From contig NZ_CP077077.1 in the NCBI RefSeq assembly GCF_019139675.1, positions 4,836,001 to 4,900,000 of the forward strand: a stretch of 64,000 nt of DNA. The letters are read 5' to 3'. A program made the position numbers and the translations under genes. Below, piece by piece: positions 1-9,151 of this stretch (its first letter is position 1; every line of letters begins with the position of its first letter). This stretch comes from Pseudomonas maumuensis (GTDB lineage Bacteria; Pseudomonadota; Gammaproteobacteria; Pseudomonadales; Pseudomonadaceae). The notes below the pieces were generated by a model that saw only the letters and a list, made by a program, of their open reading frames with translations, was not told where the DNA came from and did not search any database.

Positions 1-585
1 CCCGAGGACTTCACCCAGCTCCTCGGTGTTGGGCTTGACCAGCCAGGGTGCGGCCTGCAGGCCTGCGCGCAAGGCTTCGCCGCTGCTGTCCAGGGCCACC
101 TTCAGGCCCTGCGCCTTGAGCATCAGCAGCAGCTCGCGCAACCACTCGGGGCTGATCCCCCGTGGCAGGCTGCCGGCCACCACCACGGCGTCATGCCCCG
201 GGGCCACGTGGGCCAGACGTTGCAGCAAGGCGTCGCGGGCGGCCTCGTCGACCTGCGGCCCTGGCCCGTTGATATCGGTGACCTGGCCATCGGCCTCGAC
301 CAGCTTGATGTTGCTGCGGGTCTCGCCCGGCACGCGGACGAAGCAATCGGCGAACCCGCGCCAGGCAATCAGCGCCTCGAACGGCGCCAGGTTGTCCTGC
401 CCCAGGAAACCGCCGACGGTGACGCTGTGGCCCAGGTCGGCCAGCACCTGGGCGACGTTCAGCCCCTTGCCGGCGGCATGGCTGTGCTGGGCCTCGCTGC
501 GGTTGACCGCGCCGGCTCGCAGGCGGTCGAGGCTGATGGTGATATCCAGCGCCGGGTTGAGGGTGAGGGTGAGGATCTTGGCCAT
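1..585 (-). CDS. fruK: 1-phosphofructokinase (3' part missing, runs off window start)
   Basis: Phosphorylates fructose-1-phosphate, the product of PTS fructose uptake, to fructose-1,6-bisphosphate. The first 195 codons are visible and begin MAKILTLTLNPALDITI, the usual start of PfkB/ribokinase-family 1-phosphofructokinases, followed by a GKGLNVA substrate-binding motif. The C-terminal GAGD catalytic region lies outside the window. The ATG overlaps the fruB stop codon by one base (TGATG), so translation is probably coupled in a fruB-fruK operon. Family identity is well supported; only the missing end is unknown. Confidence 0.93.
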   Translation of the reverse strand, partial: MAKILTLTLNPALDITISLDRLRAGAVNRSEAQHSHAAGKGLNVAQVLADLGHSVTVGGFLGQDNLAPFEALIAWRGFADCFVRVPGETRSNIKLVEADGQVTDINGPGPQVDEAARDALLQRLAHVAPGHDAVVVAGSLPRGISPEWLRELLLMLKAQGLKVALDSSGEALRAGLQAAPWLVKPNTEELGEVLG

Positions 586-3434
586 CAATAACGCTCCACC
601 AGCGCCCGGACTGCCTCGGCGCTGTCTTGTTGCAGGGCCTCGCGCGCCAGGGCGCGGGCCGTCGAAAGATCGGCCTGGCGCACCAGGGCCTTGACTTCAG
701 GAATGCTGCGGGCGGCGACGCTCAGTTCGTCCACCTCCAGGCCCAGCAGCACGGCGACCGCCTGCGGGTCGGCCGCCAGCTCGCCGCACACGCCCACCCA
801 CTTGCCCTGGGCATGGGCGGCGCGCACGGTCATGTCGATCAGGTTCAGCACTGCCGGGTGCAGGCCGTCGGCCTGGGCCGACAGGCTCGGGTGACCGCGG
901 TCGATGGCCAGGGTGTACTGGGTCAGGTCGTTGGTGCCGATGCTGAAGAAGTCCACTTCACGGGCCAGCTGCGGTGCCAGCAAGGCGGCCGACGGCACTT
1001 CGACCATGATGCCTACCTGCAAGTCGGCCACCGGGATCTCCTGACGCAGGCGCTCGACCATGGCCTTGGCGGCGCGCCACTCATGGAGCTGACCGACCAT
1101 GGGGAACATGATGCGCAGCGGGCGGTTGTCCGCGGCACGCAGCAAGGCGCGCAGTTGGTCTTCCATCACCTGCGGGCGTTGCAGGGTCAGGCGCACGCCG
1201 CGCACGCCGAGGAAGGGGTTTTCCTCAGCCGCAATCGGCCAGTACGGCAAGGGCTTGTCGCCCCCGACGTCGAGGGTGCGCACCACCAGTGGCCGTCCGT
1301 CCAGGCCATCGAGCACCCGGCGGTACTCGGCTTCCTGGGTCGCCACATCGGGCAGTTGCGGGTGGGCCATGAAGATCAGTTCGGTGCGTAACAGGCCGAT
1401 GCCTTCGGCGCCTTGCTCCACCACCTTGTCGATGCCGTTGCTCTGGCCGATGTTGGCGAACACTTCGACGGCATGGCCGTCGCGCGTCCGCGCGGGCTCA
1501 TGGCGGTTGGCCCAGGCGATCTGCAGCCGGCGCTCGCGGGCGTCACGCTCTGCCAGGGCTCGTTGCAACTCGACCTCGGCTGGCGCAACCACGACCCGCC
1601 CGCGCTGACCATCGAGCAGCAGCGGCGTGCCGGTCTCCAACAACAGCACGGCCGCCCCGGCCCCGACCACCGACGGGATGCCCAGGGCGCGGGCAACGAT
1701 GGCGCTGTGTGCGGTGGCGCCGCCCTGGGCGGTGACGATACCGGCGACCCGTGCCGGGTCCAGGCGCGCCACGTCCGAAGGGCCGACTTCGGCCATCACC
1801 AGCACATAGGGCTGCTCGGGCTCGGCGCTGTCCTTGACGCCGCACAGTTGCGCCAGCACCCGCCGACCGATGTCGCGCAAATCGGCGGCCCGCTCGGCCA
1901 GCAACGCATCGTGCAGTGCTTCCTGCTGACGGGCGGCGGCTTCGATCACCGCCATCCACGCAGCGGCGGCGCTTTCGCCCTGGGCCAGGCGCAGCTCGAC
2001 GTCGTCGGTCAGGGCTGGGTCGGCGAGCATTTCCTGATGGGTGACGAAAATTTCGCCGATGGCCTTGTCGCTGCGTTGCACCAGGGCCTGAAGATCGGCA
2101 TGCACCGTGTCGATGGCCTGGCGCAGCCTGGCCCGCTCCTGGGCAGGCGACTCGCCGCGCAGCGGGTAGTCGATCTCGCGCTCGACCTGGACATGGGCCG
2201 GGCCGCTGGCGATACCCGGCGCCGCAGCAACGCCTTGCAGCGTGCTGCCTGGCAGCGGAGCCTGCAGGGCTGGCAGCGCTGCCTCGTCCTGCATCGCTGT
2301 GGGCGGCAGTGCCTCGACCTCTTCGCCCAGGCCCTGCTCGATGGCCGCCAGCAGCACCGGCAAGGCATCGGCGGCGATACCGGGCTCGGCGATCAGCTCC
2401 AGGACCTGGCCACGGCGGGCACCCAGACTGAGCAGCTTGCTGAGGCTCTTGACCGAAACGGCGGGTTGGGCGCTGTCGTGCAGCCGTATGCGGATCTCGC
2501 CCTCGAAACCTTTGGCCAGCTGCGCCAGTACCTTTGCAGGGCGAGCATGCAGGCCATGGGCGTTGGCCAATACTATCCGGGCGCTGGGCCAGTCGGCGGG
2601 CGCCTCGCCGCCGAGCACTTCGAGCACGGCGCGGCTACTGGTGGCCTGGTAGAGCATCTGCCCACGGCCCTCGATCAGCACCTCGCACAGGCGCTCGAGC
2701 AGGGCTTGATGCGCCGCTCCGAGGCTGGCAAGGCAGAACAGGCCATTGAGCGGTTGATCGCGGTAGCGCAACGGTTGCTGCGGGGTGACGAAGGCCAGCC
2801 CCGGCTGGCGCACCTCACGTTCGCTGTGCAGCCACCACAGGCCCTCGCCCAGCGGCAGCGGCTCGGTCTGCTGCAGCACGGCGGCAAAGCCGCTGTCGGC
2901 ACAACCGGCGCGTTGCAGCAGACGAGCGCCGCGCCAGGCCAGTTCGTCGAAGTCTTCCGCCGCCAGGTTGAGGCCGACCAGCTGGGCATCCAGCGCCAGC
3001 TCGCGTGGCGCCCCTTGCAGTAACTTGAGCAGTGCCTCGGCGCTGCCGGAGCGACGCAGCGCCTCGGCCAGGTCGGTTTCACCTAGGGCGCGGGTCAGCA
3101 GTTGCAGCAGGCGCAGGTGTTCGTCGGAGCGCGCGGCGATGCCGATGGCCAGGTAGACGATCTGGCCGTCGCCCCAGTCCACGCCGTCGGGAAACTGCAG
3201 CAAGCGCACGCCCGTGGCGAACACCAGCTCGCGGGTCTGCGGCGTGCCGTGGGGGATGGCGATGCCTTGGCCGAGGAAGGTCGAGCCCTGTGCCTCCCGG
3301 GCCTGCAGCCCCGCCAGGTAACCCTCGGCGACCAGACCATCGGCAACCAGTCGATCGGCCAGCAGCGCCAGTGCCTCACCCTTGTCGGCGGCATGCTGGC
3401 CCATGGCAATCTGCTCAACGGCAAGCTCGAGCAT
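585..3434 (-). CDS. fruB: Fructose PTS multiphosphoryl transfer protein (EIIA-HPr-EI fusion)
   Basis: A 949-residue fusion that takes phosphate from PEP and passes it to the fructose permease FruA. An N-terminal EIIA-Fru domain carries the phospho-histidine at about His62 (IAIPHGTP). A central HPr domain has the HARPA motif at His296. A C-terminal Enzyme I has the GGATAHSAIVARALG phospho-histidine site at about His576. This three-in-one architecture is standard in Pseudomonas. The ATG follows an AAAGGAG ribosome binding site. It heads the operon with fruK downstream; a Cra operator lies about 130 bp upstream. cra is transcribed divergently. Confidence 0.97.
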   Translation of the reverse strand: MLELAVEQIAMGQHAADKGEALALLADRLVADGLVAEGYLAGLQAREAQGSTFLGQGIAIPHGTPQTRELVFATGVRLLQFPDGVDWGDGQIVYLAIGIAARSDEHLRLLQLLTRALGETDLAEALRRSGSAEALLKLLQGAPRELALDAQLVGLNLAAEDFDELAWRGARLLQRAGCADSGFAAVLQQTEPLPLGEGLWWLHSEREVRQPGLAFVTPQQPLRYRDQPLNGLFCLASLGAAHQALLERLCEVLIEGRGQMLYQATSSRAVLEVLGGEAPADWPSARIVLANAHGLHARPAKVLAQLAKGFEGEIRIRLHDSAQPAVSVKSLSKLLSLGARRGQVLELIAEPGIAADALPVLLAAIEQGLGEEVEALPPTAMQDEAALPALQAPLPGSTLQGVAAAPGIASGPAHVQVEREIDYPLRGESPAQERARLRQAIDTVHADLQALVQRSDKAIGEIFVTHQEMLADPALTDDVELRLAQGESAAAAWMAVIEAAARQQEALHDALLAERAADLRDIGRRVLAQLCGVKDSAEPEQPYVLVMAEVGPSDVARLDPARVAGIVTAQGGATAHSAIVARALGIPSVVGAGAAVLLLETGTPLLLDGQRGRVVVAPAEVELQRALAERDARERRLQIAWANRHEPARTRDGHAVEVFANIGQSNGIDKVVEQGAEGIGLLRTELIFMAHPQLPDVATQEAEYRRVLDGLDGRPLVVRTLDVGGDKPLPYWPIAAEENPFLGVRGVRLTLQRPQVMEDQLRALLRAADNRPLRIMFPMVGQLHEWRAAKAMVERLRQEIPVADLQVGIMVEVPSAALLAPQLAREVDFFSIGTNDLTQYTLAIDRGHPSLSAQADGLHPAVLNLIDMTVRAAHAQGKWVGVCGELAADPQAVAVLLGLEVDELSVAARSIPEVKALVRQADLSTARALAREALQQDSAEAVRALVERY

Positions 3435-3561
3435 GACCCTCTCCTTTTGCGGCAGCCCCGTCGGCTACCGAGGTATTGTTGTGGAATTCGACGGCAAAAG
3501 CCGCCAAAACGATCAGCACAACGGGCAAATGCGCATTTCCAGGCAGGAAATTTCGTTTCGC

Positions 3562-3573
3562 TGAAACGTTTAA
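3562..3573. promoter_or_regulatory. Cra (FruR) operator
   Basis: The minus strand reads TTAAACGTTTCA, the Cra target described for the P. putida fruB promoter, controlled by fructose-1-phosphate. It lies between divergent fruB and cra, about 130 bp from the fruB start. A second overlapping inverted repeat, CGTTTC-gct-GAAACG (3554-3568), shares the right half and might widen the contact. Confidence 0.8.
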
Positions 3574-3712
3574 TCTGACCAAGCGGCCACGTTACTCGAT
3601 AATCTGCCAACGAAAAAGCCCCATCCTGTCGGACAATTGCGACAATGGTCGTCTGCGCGCGGGCCCGTCGATGGGTGAAACTAGCCGGTCAAGCCCCGCA
3701 GGCAGTCCCGGA

Positions 3713-3720
3713 AACAACAA
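3713..3720 (+). promoter_or_regulatory. Hfq/Crc A-rich (CA) motif at the cra ribosome binding site
   Basis: AACAACAA sits directly before the AAGGAAA Shine-Dalgarno of cra, 10 bases before its GTG start. It fits the AAnAAnAA pattern bound by Hfq-Crc during catabolite repression in Pseudomonas. Match and position are seen; regulation is inferred. Confidence 0.55.
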
Positions 3721-3730
3721 GGAAAATTCG

Positions 3731-4726
3731 GTGAAACTCAGCGATATCGCCCGTCTGGCCGGTGTGTCCGTGACCACCGCCAGCTACGTCATCAATGGCA
3801 AGGCCGAACAGCAGCGCATCAGCAGCAGCACCGTCGAGCGCGTGCGTGCGGTGGTCGAGGCCCACGGCTTCACCCCGAACCCGCAGGCCGCCGGCCTGCG
3901 CAGCCGCCACACCCGCACCCTGGGCTTCATTCTCCCGGATCTGGAGAACCCCAGCTACGCCCGCATCGCCAAGCAACTGGAGCAAGGCGCCCGTGCCCGT
4001 GGCTACCAGCTGCTGATCGCCAGCAGCGACGACCAGCCCGACAGCGAACGCCAGTTGCAGCAGCTGTTCCGTGCCCGGCGCTGCGACGCGCTGTTCGTCG
4101 CCAGTTGCCTGCCGCCGGAAGACGAGAGCTACCGCGAGCTGCAGGCCAAGGGCCTGCCGGTGATCGCCATCGACCGGCGCCTGGACCCGGCGCACTTCTG
4201 CTCGGTGATCAGCGATGACCGCGACGCCAGCCGCCAGCTGGCCCAGAGCCTGTTGAAAACCCGCCCGCGCAGCATCGCCCTGATCGGCGCCCGCCCCGAG
4301 CTGTCGGTGAGCCAGGCCCGTGCCGGGGGCTTCGACGAAGCCCTGCAAGGTTTCGACGGCGAAGTGCGCCGCTGCCAGGGCGAAGCCTTCAGCCGCGAGT
4401 GCGGCCAACGCCTGATGCAACAGCTGATCGATGAACTGGGTGGCCTGCCGGATGCATTGGTGACCACGTCGTACGTGCTGCTGCAAGGCGTGTTCGACAC
4501 GCTTCAGGCGCGCCCCGAGGACTCACGCCAGCTGCAGTTGGGCACCTTCGGCGACAACCAGTTGCTCGACTTCCTGCCGCTGCCGGTAAACGCCATGGCC
4601 CAGCAGCATGGCCTGATTGCCGCCACCGCGCTGGAACTGGCCCTGGCCGCCATCGAGGACAAGCGCTACGAGCCCGGCGTGCACGCCATTGGTCGCACCT
4701 TCAAGCAGCGGATCGCCAAGGCCTGA
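3731..4726 (+). CDS. cra: Catabolite repressor-activator Cra (FruR), LacI family
   Basis: Represses the fru operon and responds to fructose-1-phosphate. The 331-residue product starts with a LacI-type helix-turn-helix (KLSDIARLAGVSVTTASYVI) followed by a periplasmic-binding-protein-like effector domain. The frame is open further upstream, but the GTG at 3731 places the HTH at the extreme N-terminus as in all family members and has an AAGGAAA ribosome binding site. It is divergent from fruB across the Cra operator and two bases from the following tatD-like gene, so probably co-transcribed with it. Confidence 0.93.
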   Translation: MKLSDIARLAGVSVTTASYVINGKAEQQRISSSTVERVRAVVEAHGFTPNPQAAGLRSRHTRTLGFILPDLENPSYARIAKQLEQGARARGYQLLIASSDDQPDSERQLQQLFRARRCDALFVASCLPPEDESYRELQAKGLPVIAIDRRLDPAHFCSVISDDRDASRQLAQSLLKTRPRSIALIGARPELSVSQARAGGFDEALQGFDGEVRRCQGEAFSRECGQRLMQQLIDELGGLPDALVTTSYVLLQGVFDTLQARPEDSRQLQLGTFGDNQLLDFLPLPVNAMAQQHGLIAATALELALAAIEDKRYEPGVHAIGRTFKQRIAKA

Positions 4727-4728
4727 GC

Positions 4729-5505
4729 ATGCGCCTGATCGACACCCACACCCACCTCGACTTCGCCGACTTCGACGCCGACCGCCCGCGCCTGCTGGCC
4801 AACGCGGCGGCGCGCGGGGTGGAGCGCATGGTGGTGCTGGGGGTGTACCAGGACAACTTCCAGCGAGTCTGGGACCTGGCCTGCGCCAACGAAGGCGTGC
4901 ATGCGGCGCTGGGGCTGCACCCGATCTACCTCGAGCAGCACCTTCCTGAGCACCTGGCGCAGTTGCGCGACTGGCTCGAACGCCTGCGCGGCAATCCACG
5001 GCTGTGCGCGGTGGGTGAGTTCGGCCTGGACTTCTATCTGCCCGAACTGGACCCGGCGCGCCAGCAAGCGTTGTTCGAGGCCCAACTGCAGCTGGCCTGC
5101 GACTTCGAGCTGCCGTCGCTGCTGCACGTGCGCCGCAGCCACGCCCAGGTGATCGCCACGCTCAAGCGCTACAAGCCGGCGCGGGCGGGGATCATCCATG
5201 CCTTTGCCGGCAGCTACGAGGAGGCGCGCGAGTACATCAAGCTGGGGTTCAAGCTGGGATTGGGCGGCGCCGCGACATGGCCGCAAGCACTACGCCTGCG
5301 CAAGACCTTGCCGCGCCTGCCGCTGGACAGCGTGGTGCTGGAGACCGACGCGCCGGACATGGCGCCGGCGATGTTCCCGGGGCAGCGCAACAGCCCGGAG
5401 CACCTACCCGAGATTGCCGGGGCGCTGGCCGAAGTCATGGGGATCGAGACAGCGCTGCTGGCAGAAGCCAGCAGTCGCAATGCCTGCGAGGTGTTTGGCT
5501 GGTAG
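4729..5505 (+). CDS. TatD-family metal-dependent hydrolase/DNase
   Basis: A 258-residue amidohydrolase-fold protein. Metal-binding residues are visible in order: HTHLDF near residues 7-9, EFGLD near the first third, LLHVRR, HAFAGS and ETDAPD. This is the TatD signature set; characterised members are 3'-5' DNases, some acting on DNA fragments or damage. The exact substrate of this paralogue is not evident. The start is two bases after the cra stop, and this pairing is common in Pseudomonas. Confidence 0.9.
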   Translation: MRLIDTHTHLDFADFDADRPRLLANAAARGVERMVVLGVYQDNFQRVWDLACANEGVHAALGLHPIYLEQHLPEHLAQLRDWLERLRGNPRLCAVGEFGLDFYLPELDPARQQALFEAQLQLACDFELPSLLHVRRSHAQVIATLKRYKPARAGIIHAFAGSYEEAREYIKLGFKLGLGGAATWPQALRLRKTLPRLPLDSVVLETDAPDMAPAMFPGQRNSPEHLPEIAGALAEVMGIETALLAEASSRNACEVFGW

Positions 5506-5538
5506 CGCGTTGCGATCCCTGCAATGCGTCGCCCCTGA

Positions 5539-7551
5539 TTAAACCCTGAACGCCCCGATCAGCCGCTTGAGCTCCACCACCTGCGCCGACAACGCGCGGC
5601 TCGCATCCTCGGTCTGACAAGCGCCTTCGGTGGTGTCCTGCGCCGCACGGTTTATCGCCACGATGTTCTGGTCGATGTCGTGGGCCACGGCGGTCTGCTG
5701 CTCGACGGCGGCGGCGATCTGCTGGTTCTGCTCGACGATACCGCCGACCGCGCCAAGGATATTGCCCAGTGCCTGCTGCACCTGCCGCGCCTCGTCCACC
5801 GTACCGGCGGCCATCTGATGGCTGCTGCCCATCACCCGCACCGCCGCGCCCACACCATCCTGCAGGCGCTGGATCATCTGCGCGATCTCCTCGGTGGAGT
5901 CCTGGGTACGCCTGGCCAGGGTGCGCACCTCGTCGGCGACTACCGCAAACCCCCTGCCCTGCTCGCCGGCCCGGGCCGCTTCGATGGCGGCGTTCAGGGC
6001 CAGCAGGTTGGTCTGCTCGGCGATGCTGCGGATCACTTCCAGCACTCGGCCGATGGCCTGGCTGTCGCCCGCCAGCTGATTCACCGCCGCCACGCTCTGG
6101 TCGATCTCGCCCGCCAGGCGGGCGATGCTGCCCTGCTGGCTCTCCACCAGGTCGCGGCCCGAGGCGCTCTCATGATTGACCCGCTGCGCACCTTCGGCGG
6201 CCAGGGCCGCGCTGCGGGCGACCTCCAGCGCGGTGGCGCTCATCTGGTTCATGGCCGTGGCCACCTGTTCGATCTGCTCGCGCTGGCCACTGACCGCCTG
6301 GTTGCTGCGACTAGATACCGACAGCACCTGCCCGGCCTGTTCCTCGACCGTGGTCACGGTCTTGCCGACCTGCTCGATCAGCCCGCGAATGCGCCTCACC
6401 GTCTCGTTGAAGCCACGCCCCAGTTCACCCAGTTCGTCCCGGCTGCGGGCCTGGAAGCTGATGGTCATGTCACCGGCGGCCACCTTGTCCATGGCGTTGC
6501 CCAGGTTACCGAGGGTTTCCCGAGTGGAGACGTAGAAGCCGCTGTACAGGTAGATGATCAGCGCGAAGACGCTGGCCAAGGCCGCCACCAGCGCGACCGT
6601 GCGCAGGCGGTGCTGACCGAGGCGCTCTTCCAGTTGCCCGTGCAGATGGGCCAGCACGGCATCGTTCAAGCGGTAGGTCTGCGCCATCAGGTCGCTGGTC
6701 TGCTGGTAGAAACCGGCCCACGGCGCGTCCAAGCTCTCGGCCACCACCACCTGGTCCTCGAACAGGGTCGCCGCCTGCTTGACGGTGGCCTGGCTGGCCT
6801 GGGCGCTGCTGGCGAGCGCGAGCTTGAGCCCTGCATCGGTTGCCAGGGCGTCATCCAGGCGAATGGCGTAATCGGCGGACAAGCGCTCCAGGCGCTGCAG
6901 CAGGTCTTCGAAACGCGCGCTGCCCGAGGAGTCCATGAAGCCACGGCCCAGGGCCACCGCGCCCATTGCCCGGCCCTCACCAATGGCCTGGGTCACCTGG
7001 GCCGTGGCATTGCCGAGCAGCTCGCTCAACTGACGCACCGAGGCCTGGCTGTCTTGGCTGAGGCCCGACTGGCTGGCCACCAGCTTGCCCAGCACCTGGG
7101 CCTGGGCCAGCAACTTGTCGAACAGCGCCGCCTTGTTCTGCAGCGAGCTTTCGTCTCGGGCACTGGCGAAGGCCTCGGCCAGCTCGGCACGCTTGGCCTC
7201 GAGCGCAGGGTCGCTGCCTTTGAGGCTGTCGAGCCGGGCCTGGACCTTGTCCTGCAGCGCCGCGATGCGGCTTTCCACATCGCCGGCCTGGCCCGACTGG
7301 CCCAGCACGGCGTTGATCTGCAGCAGGTTGCCGAGGGTCTCCAGGTCGCCGCGCAACGTCAGGCTCTCGGACAACGGCGCCAGCCCCTGCAGTTCGCCAT
7401 GGGTGGCCTGGAGCTGGTTGTAGGCGTCGCGTACCAGATAAAAGCTGGTGACCAGCATGGGCAGGAAGAACAGGACGCTGATCAGGCTGAACTTCATGCC
7501 GAAGCTCAGCCGGTTCATCAGTGCGATGGCCGGATAGAGCAGACGCTTCAC
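5539..7551 (-). CDS. Methyl-accepting chemotaxis protein with HAMP domain
   Basis: A 670-residue chemoreceptor. TM1 is around residues 21-42, followed by a long, mostly helical periplasmic sensor (about 43-315), TM2 (about 318-342), HAMP, and a C-terminal signalling domain with the hairpin-tip motif around [20 protein letters not shown]. The ligand cannot be read from the sequence. The start is GTG behind a near-perfect AAGGAGGTGA ribosome binding site, with an Hfq/Crc-type AACAACAA just upstream. It is monocistronic and convergent with the tatD-like gene. Confidence 0.94.
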   Translation of the reverse strand: MKRLLYPAIALMNRLSFGMKFSLISVLFFLPMLVTSFYLVRDAYNQLQATHGELQGLAPLSESLTLRGDLETLGNLLQINAVLGQSGQAGDVESRIAALQDKVQARLDSLKGSDPALEAKRAELAEAFASARDESSLQNKAALFDKLLAQAQVLGKLVASQSGLSQDSQASVRQLSELLGNATAQVTQAIGEGRAMGAVALGRGFMDSSGSARFEDLLQRLERLSADYAIRLDDALATDAGLKLALASSAQASQATVKQAATLFEDQVVVAESLDAPWAGFYQQTSDLMAQTYRLNDAVLAHLHGQLEERLGQHRLRTVALVAALASVFALIIYLYSGFYVSTRETLGNLGNAMDKVAAGDMTISFQARSRDELGELGRGFNETVRRIRGLIEQVGKTVTTVEEQAGQVLSVSSRSNQAVSGQREQIEQVATAMNQMSATALEVARSAALAAEGAQRVNHESASGRDLVESQQGSIARLAGEIDQSVAAVNQLAGDSQAIGRVLEVIRSIAEQTNLLALNAAIEAARAGEQGRGFAVVADEVRTLARRTQDSTEEIAQMIQRLQDGVGAAVRVMGSSHQMAAGTVDEARQVQQALGNILGAVGGIVEQNQQIAAAVEQQTAVAHDIDQNIVAINRAAQDTTEGACQTEDASRALSAQVVELKRLIGAFRV

Positions 7552-7570
7552 AGGTCACCTCCTTGAATTC

Positions 7571-7578
7571 TTGTTGTT
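7571..7578 (-). promoter_or_regulatory. Hfq/Crc A-rich (CA) motif upstream of the chemoreceptor gene
   Basis: On the minus strand AACAACAA lies about 20 bases before the GTG start and a few bases before the AAGGAGG Shine-Dalgarno, matching AAnAAnAA. It would place the receptor under catabolite control; the effect is inferred. Confidence 0.45.
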
Positions 7579-7669
7579 CTGCGGGGTAGCACTAGGCCAT
7601 CTAGGGCCAGTGGCTTTGTATAGCGCAGATTGGAATCAAGGTTTGTAACTTATGGTTAAGCGATCGAAC

Positions 7670-8500
7670 TCAGACCAGCACGGTCCACAGGGCAAAGCAG
7701 GCATACCACAACACCGCGCAGCGCAGCAGCAGCTCCCACAGGCTGTCCAGCCGCTCCAGGCCGCGCTGGCGGTCCTCTTCCTCGGGAATGTCGTCGGCCA
7801 CCCGGCCAACCTTGGCCACCAGGTGTCCGGCGCTGACGTGCCAATCGAGCAGTTCGTGCAGCATCACGCGGGTCACCGCGACGAAGTTGCCGACCAGGGC
7901 GAAACTCACCGTCATCACCCGTACCGGCAGCCAGTCCATGGCGTGGCGCAGTTGCCCGGCCAGGGTCTGCAAGGCCGGCTGGCGACTGTTGTCCATGGTC
8001 AGCGCCAGCAGGCGGTAGGCCAGTGCCGCCGCCGGACCGAGCAGGAAGTACCAGAAGATCACCGCGAAGAAGCTCTGGTAGGCCTGCCACAGCAGGTGGC
8101 CCTGAACCCGCTTGATCAAGCTCTGGGCGTCGTCGGCGGCCAGCCCCAGGTCGCGCTCGGCCACATGCAGCGCGGCCTGTTCGTCACCCCGGCGCCAGGC
8201 GTCGCGAAACGGCCCCAACGCCGCCTTCACATCGCCGCGCCCCAGGCTGTAGACCAACACCAGCAAATGCACCGGCAGCGCCAGCAAGCCGTAGGCCACC
8301 GGCTCCAGCACATGCAAAAGCAGCACGAGCAGCGCCACCGGCGCCAGGATCAGGATACTCAGCGTCCACCACGGGTGGACCTTGCCGCTGTGCTCCAGGC
8401 GTACCAGCTCGCCCAGGTAGAAGCCGTCGCGCTGCAACCGCTGGCGCAGGGCCGAGAATTTCTCGACCCACAGCGCCAGCACCAACACCAGAAAACTCAT
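7670..8500 (-). CDS. ampE: AmpE, inner-membrane beta-lactamase regulatory protein
   Basis: A 276-residue multi-pass membrane protein beginning MSFLVLVLALWVEKFSALRQ, with a further pair of hydrophobic segments around residues 40-95 and others near the C-terminus. Family and context identify it as AmpE, which accompanies the amidase AmpD; its biochemical role is poorly defined. The start overlaps the ampD stop (ATGA), so the two are translationally coupled. The reading frame extends upstream through ampD in another frame, but the ATG at 8500 matches the family N-terminus. Confidence 0.9.
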   Translation of the reverse strand: MSFLVLVLALWVEKFSALRQRLQRDGFYLGELVRLEHSGKVHPWWTLSILILAPVALLVLLLHVLEPVAYGLLALPVHLLVLVYSLGRGDVKAALGPFRDAWRRGDEQAALHVAERDLGLAADDAQSLIKRVQGHLLWQAYQSFFAVIFWYFLLGPAAALAYRLLALTMDNSRQPALQTLAGQLRHAMDWLPVRVMTVSFALVGNFVAVTRVMLHELLDWHVSAGHLVAKVGRVADDIPEEEDRQRGLERLDSLWELLLRCAVLWYACFALWTVLV

Positions 8501-9063
8501 GCCTTGTCCTCGTTGCGTTGCAGCGCGGCCCGGTAGCGCGGCCAGTCGAAGGCCGGGCCCGGGTCGGTCTTGCGCTGCGGGGCGATATCGTTGTGGCCAC
8601 AGATGCGCTGGGCGTCGATCACCGGCCAAGCCGCACGGATCTCGCGGGTCAGCAGCTCCAGGGTGGCGTACTGCGCATCGGTATAGGGCAGCTCGTCGGT
8701 GCCCTCCAGCTCGATACCGATGGAAAAGTCGTTGCAACCCTCGCGCTCGCCGAAGCGCGACACACCGGCGTGCCAGGCGCGGTCGAGCAACGAGACGAAC
8801 TGGGTTACCGCGCCATCGCGCTCGACGAACAGGTGCGCCGATACGGTCAGATGGTTGATGGTCGCGAAATACGGATGCTCGTCCGGGTCCAGGCGGTTCT
8901 GGAAGAACTCTTGCACCTTGCCGGTGCCGAAGCAGGCCGGAGGCAGGCTGATGTTGTGGATGACCAGCAGCGAGATGGCCTCGCCTTCGGGGCGGGCATT
9001 GAAGTTCGGCGAGGGGCAGTGGCTGACGCCGGTGAACCAACCGGTCGCGCGGTCCAATTGCAT
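8497..9063 (-). CDS. ampD: 1,6-anhydro-N-acetylmuramyl-L-alanine amidase AmpD
   Basis: Cytosolic zinc amidase that removes the peptide from anhydromuropeptides during cell-wall recycling, which keeps AmpR-dependent beta-lactamase off. The 188-residue product has an amidase_2 fold with zinc-ligand motifs LVIHN (His36), WHAGVS and GHNDIAPQRKTDPG. An upstream in-frame start exists at 9177, but the ATG giving MQLDRATGW matches the family. It forms an overlapping pair with ampE. Confidence 0.95.
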   Translation of the reverse strand: MQLDRATGWFTGVSHCPSPNFNARPEGEAISLLVIHNISLPPACFGTGKVQEFFQNRLDPDEHPYFATINHLTVSAHLFVERDGAVTQFVSLLDRAWHAGVSRFGEREGCNDFSIGIELEGTDELPYTDAQYATLELLTREIRAAWPVIDAQRICGHNDIAPQRKTDPGPAFDWPRYRAALQRNEDKA

Positions 9064-9151
9064 GGTGCAGATCCTGAAATGACGCCTGAGACAGGGAGCC
9101 AGTATGCCGTGGGCGACCAGCGCTTGCATGTAAATGATTGTGTAGGAAGAT

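Noticed and set aside
1413..3023. A 536-codon open frame on the plus strand opposite fruB
   Set aside because: It is antisense to a fully conserved PTS protein; its translation is low-complexity and Gln/Gly-rich, as expected for a shadow in GC-rich DNA.
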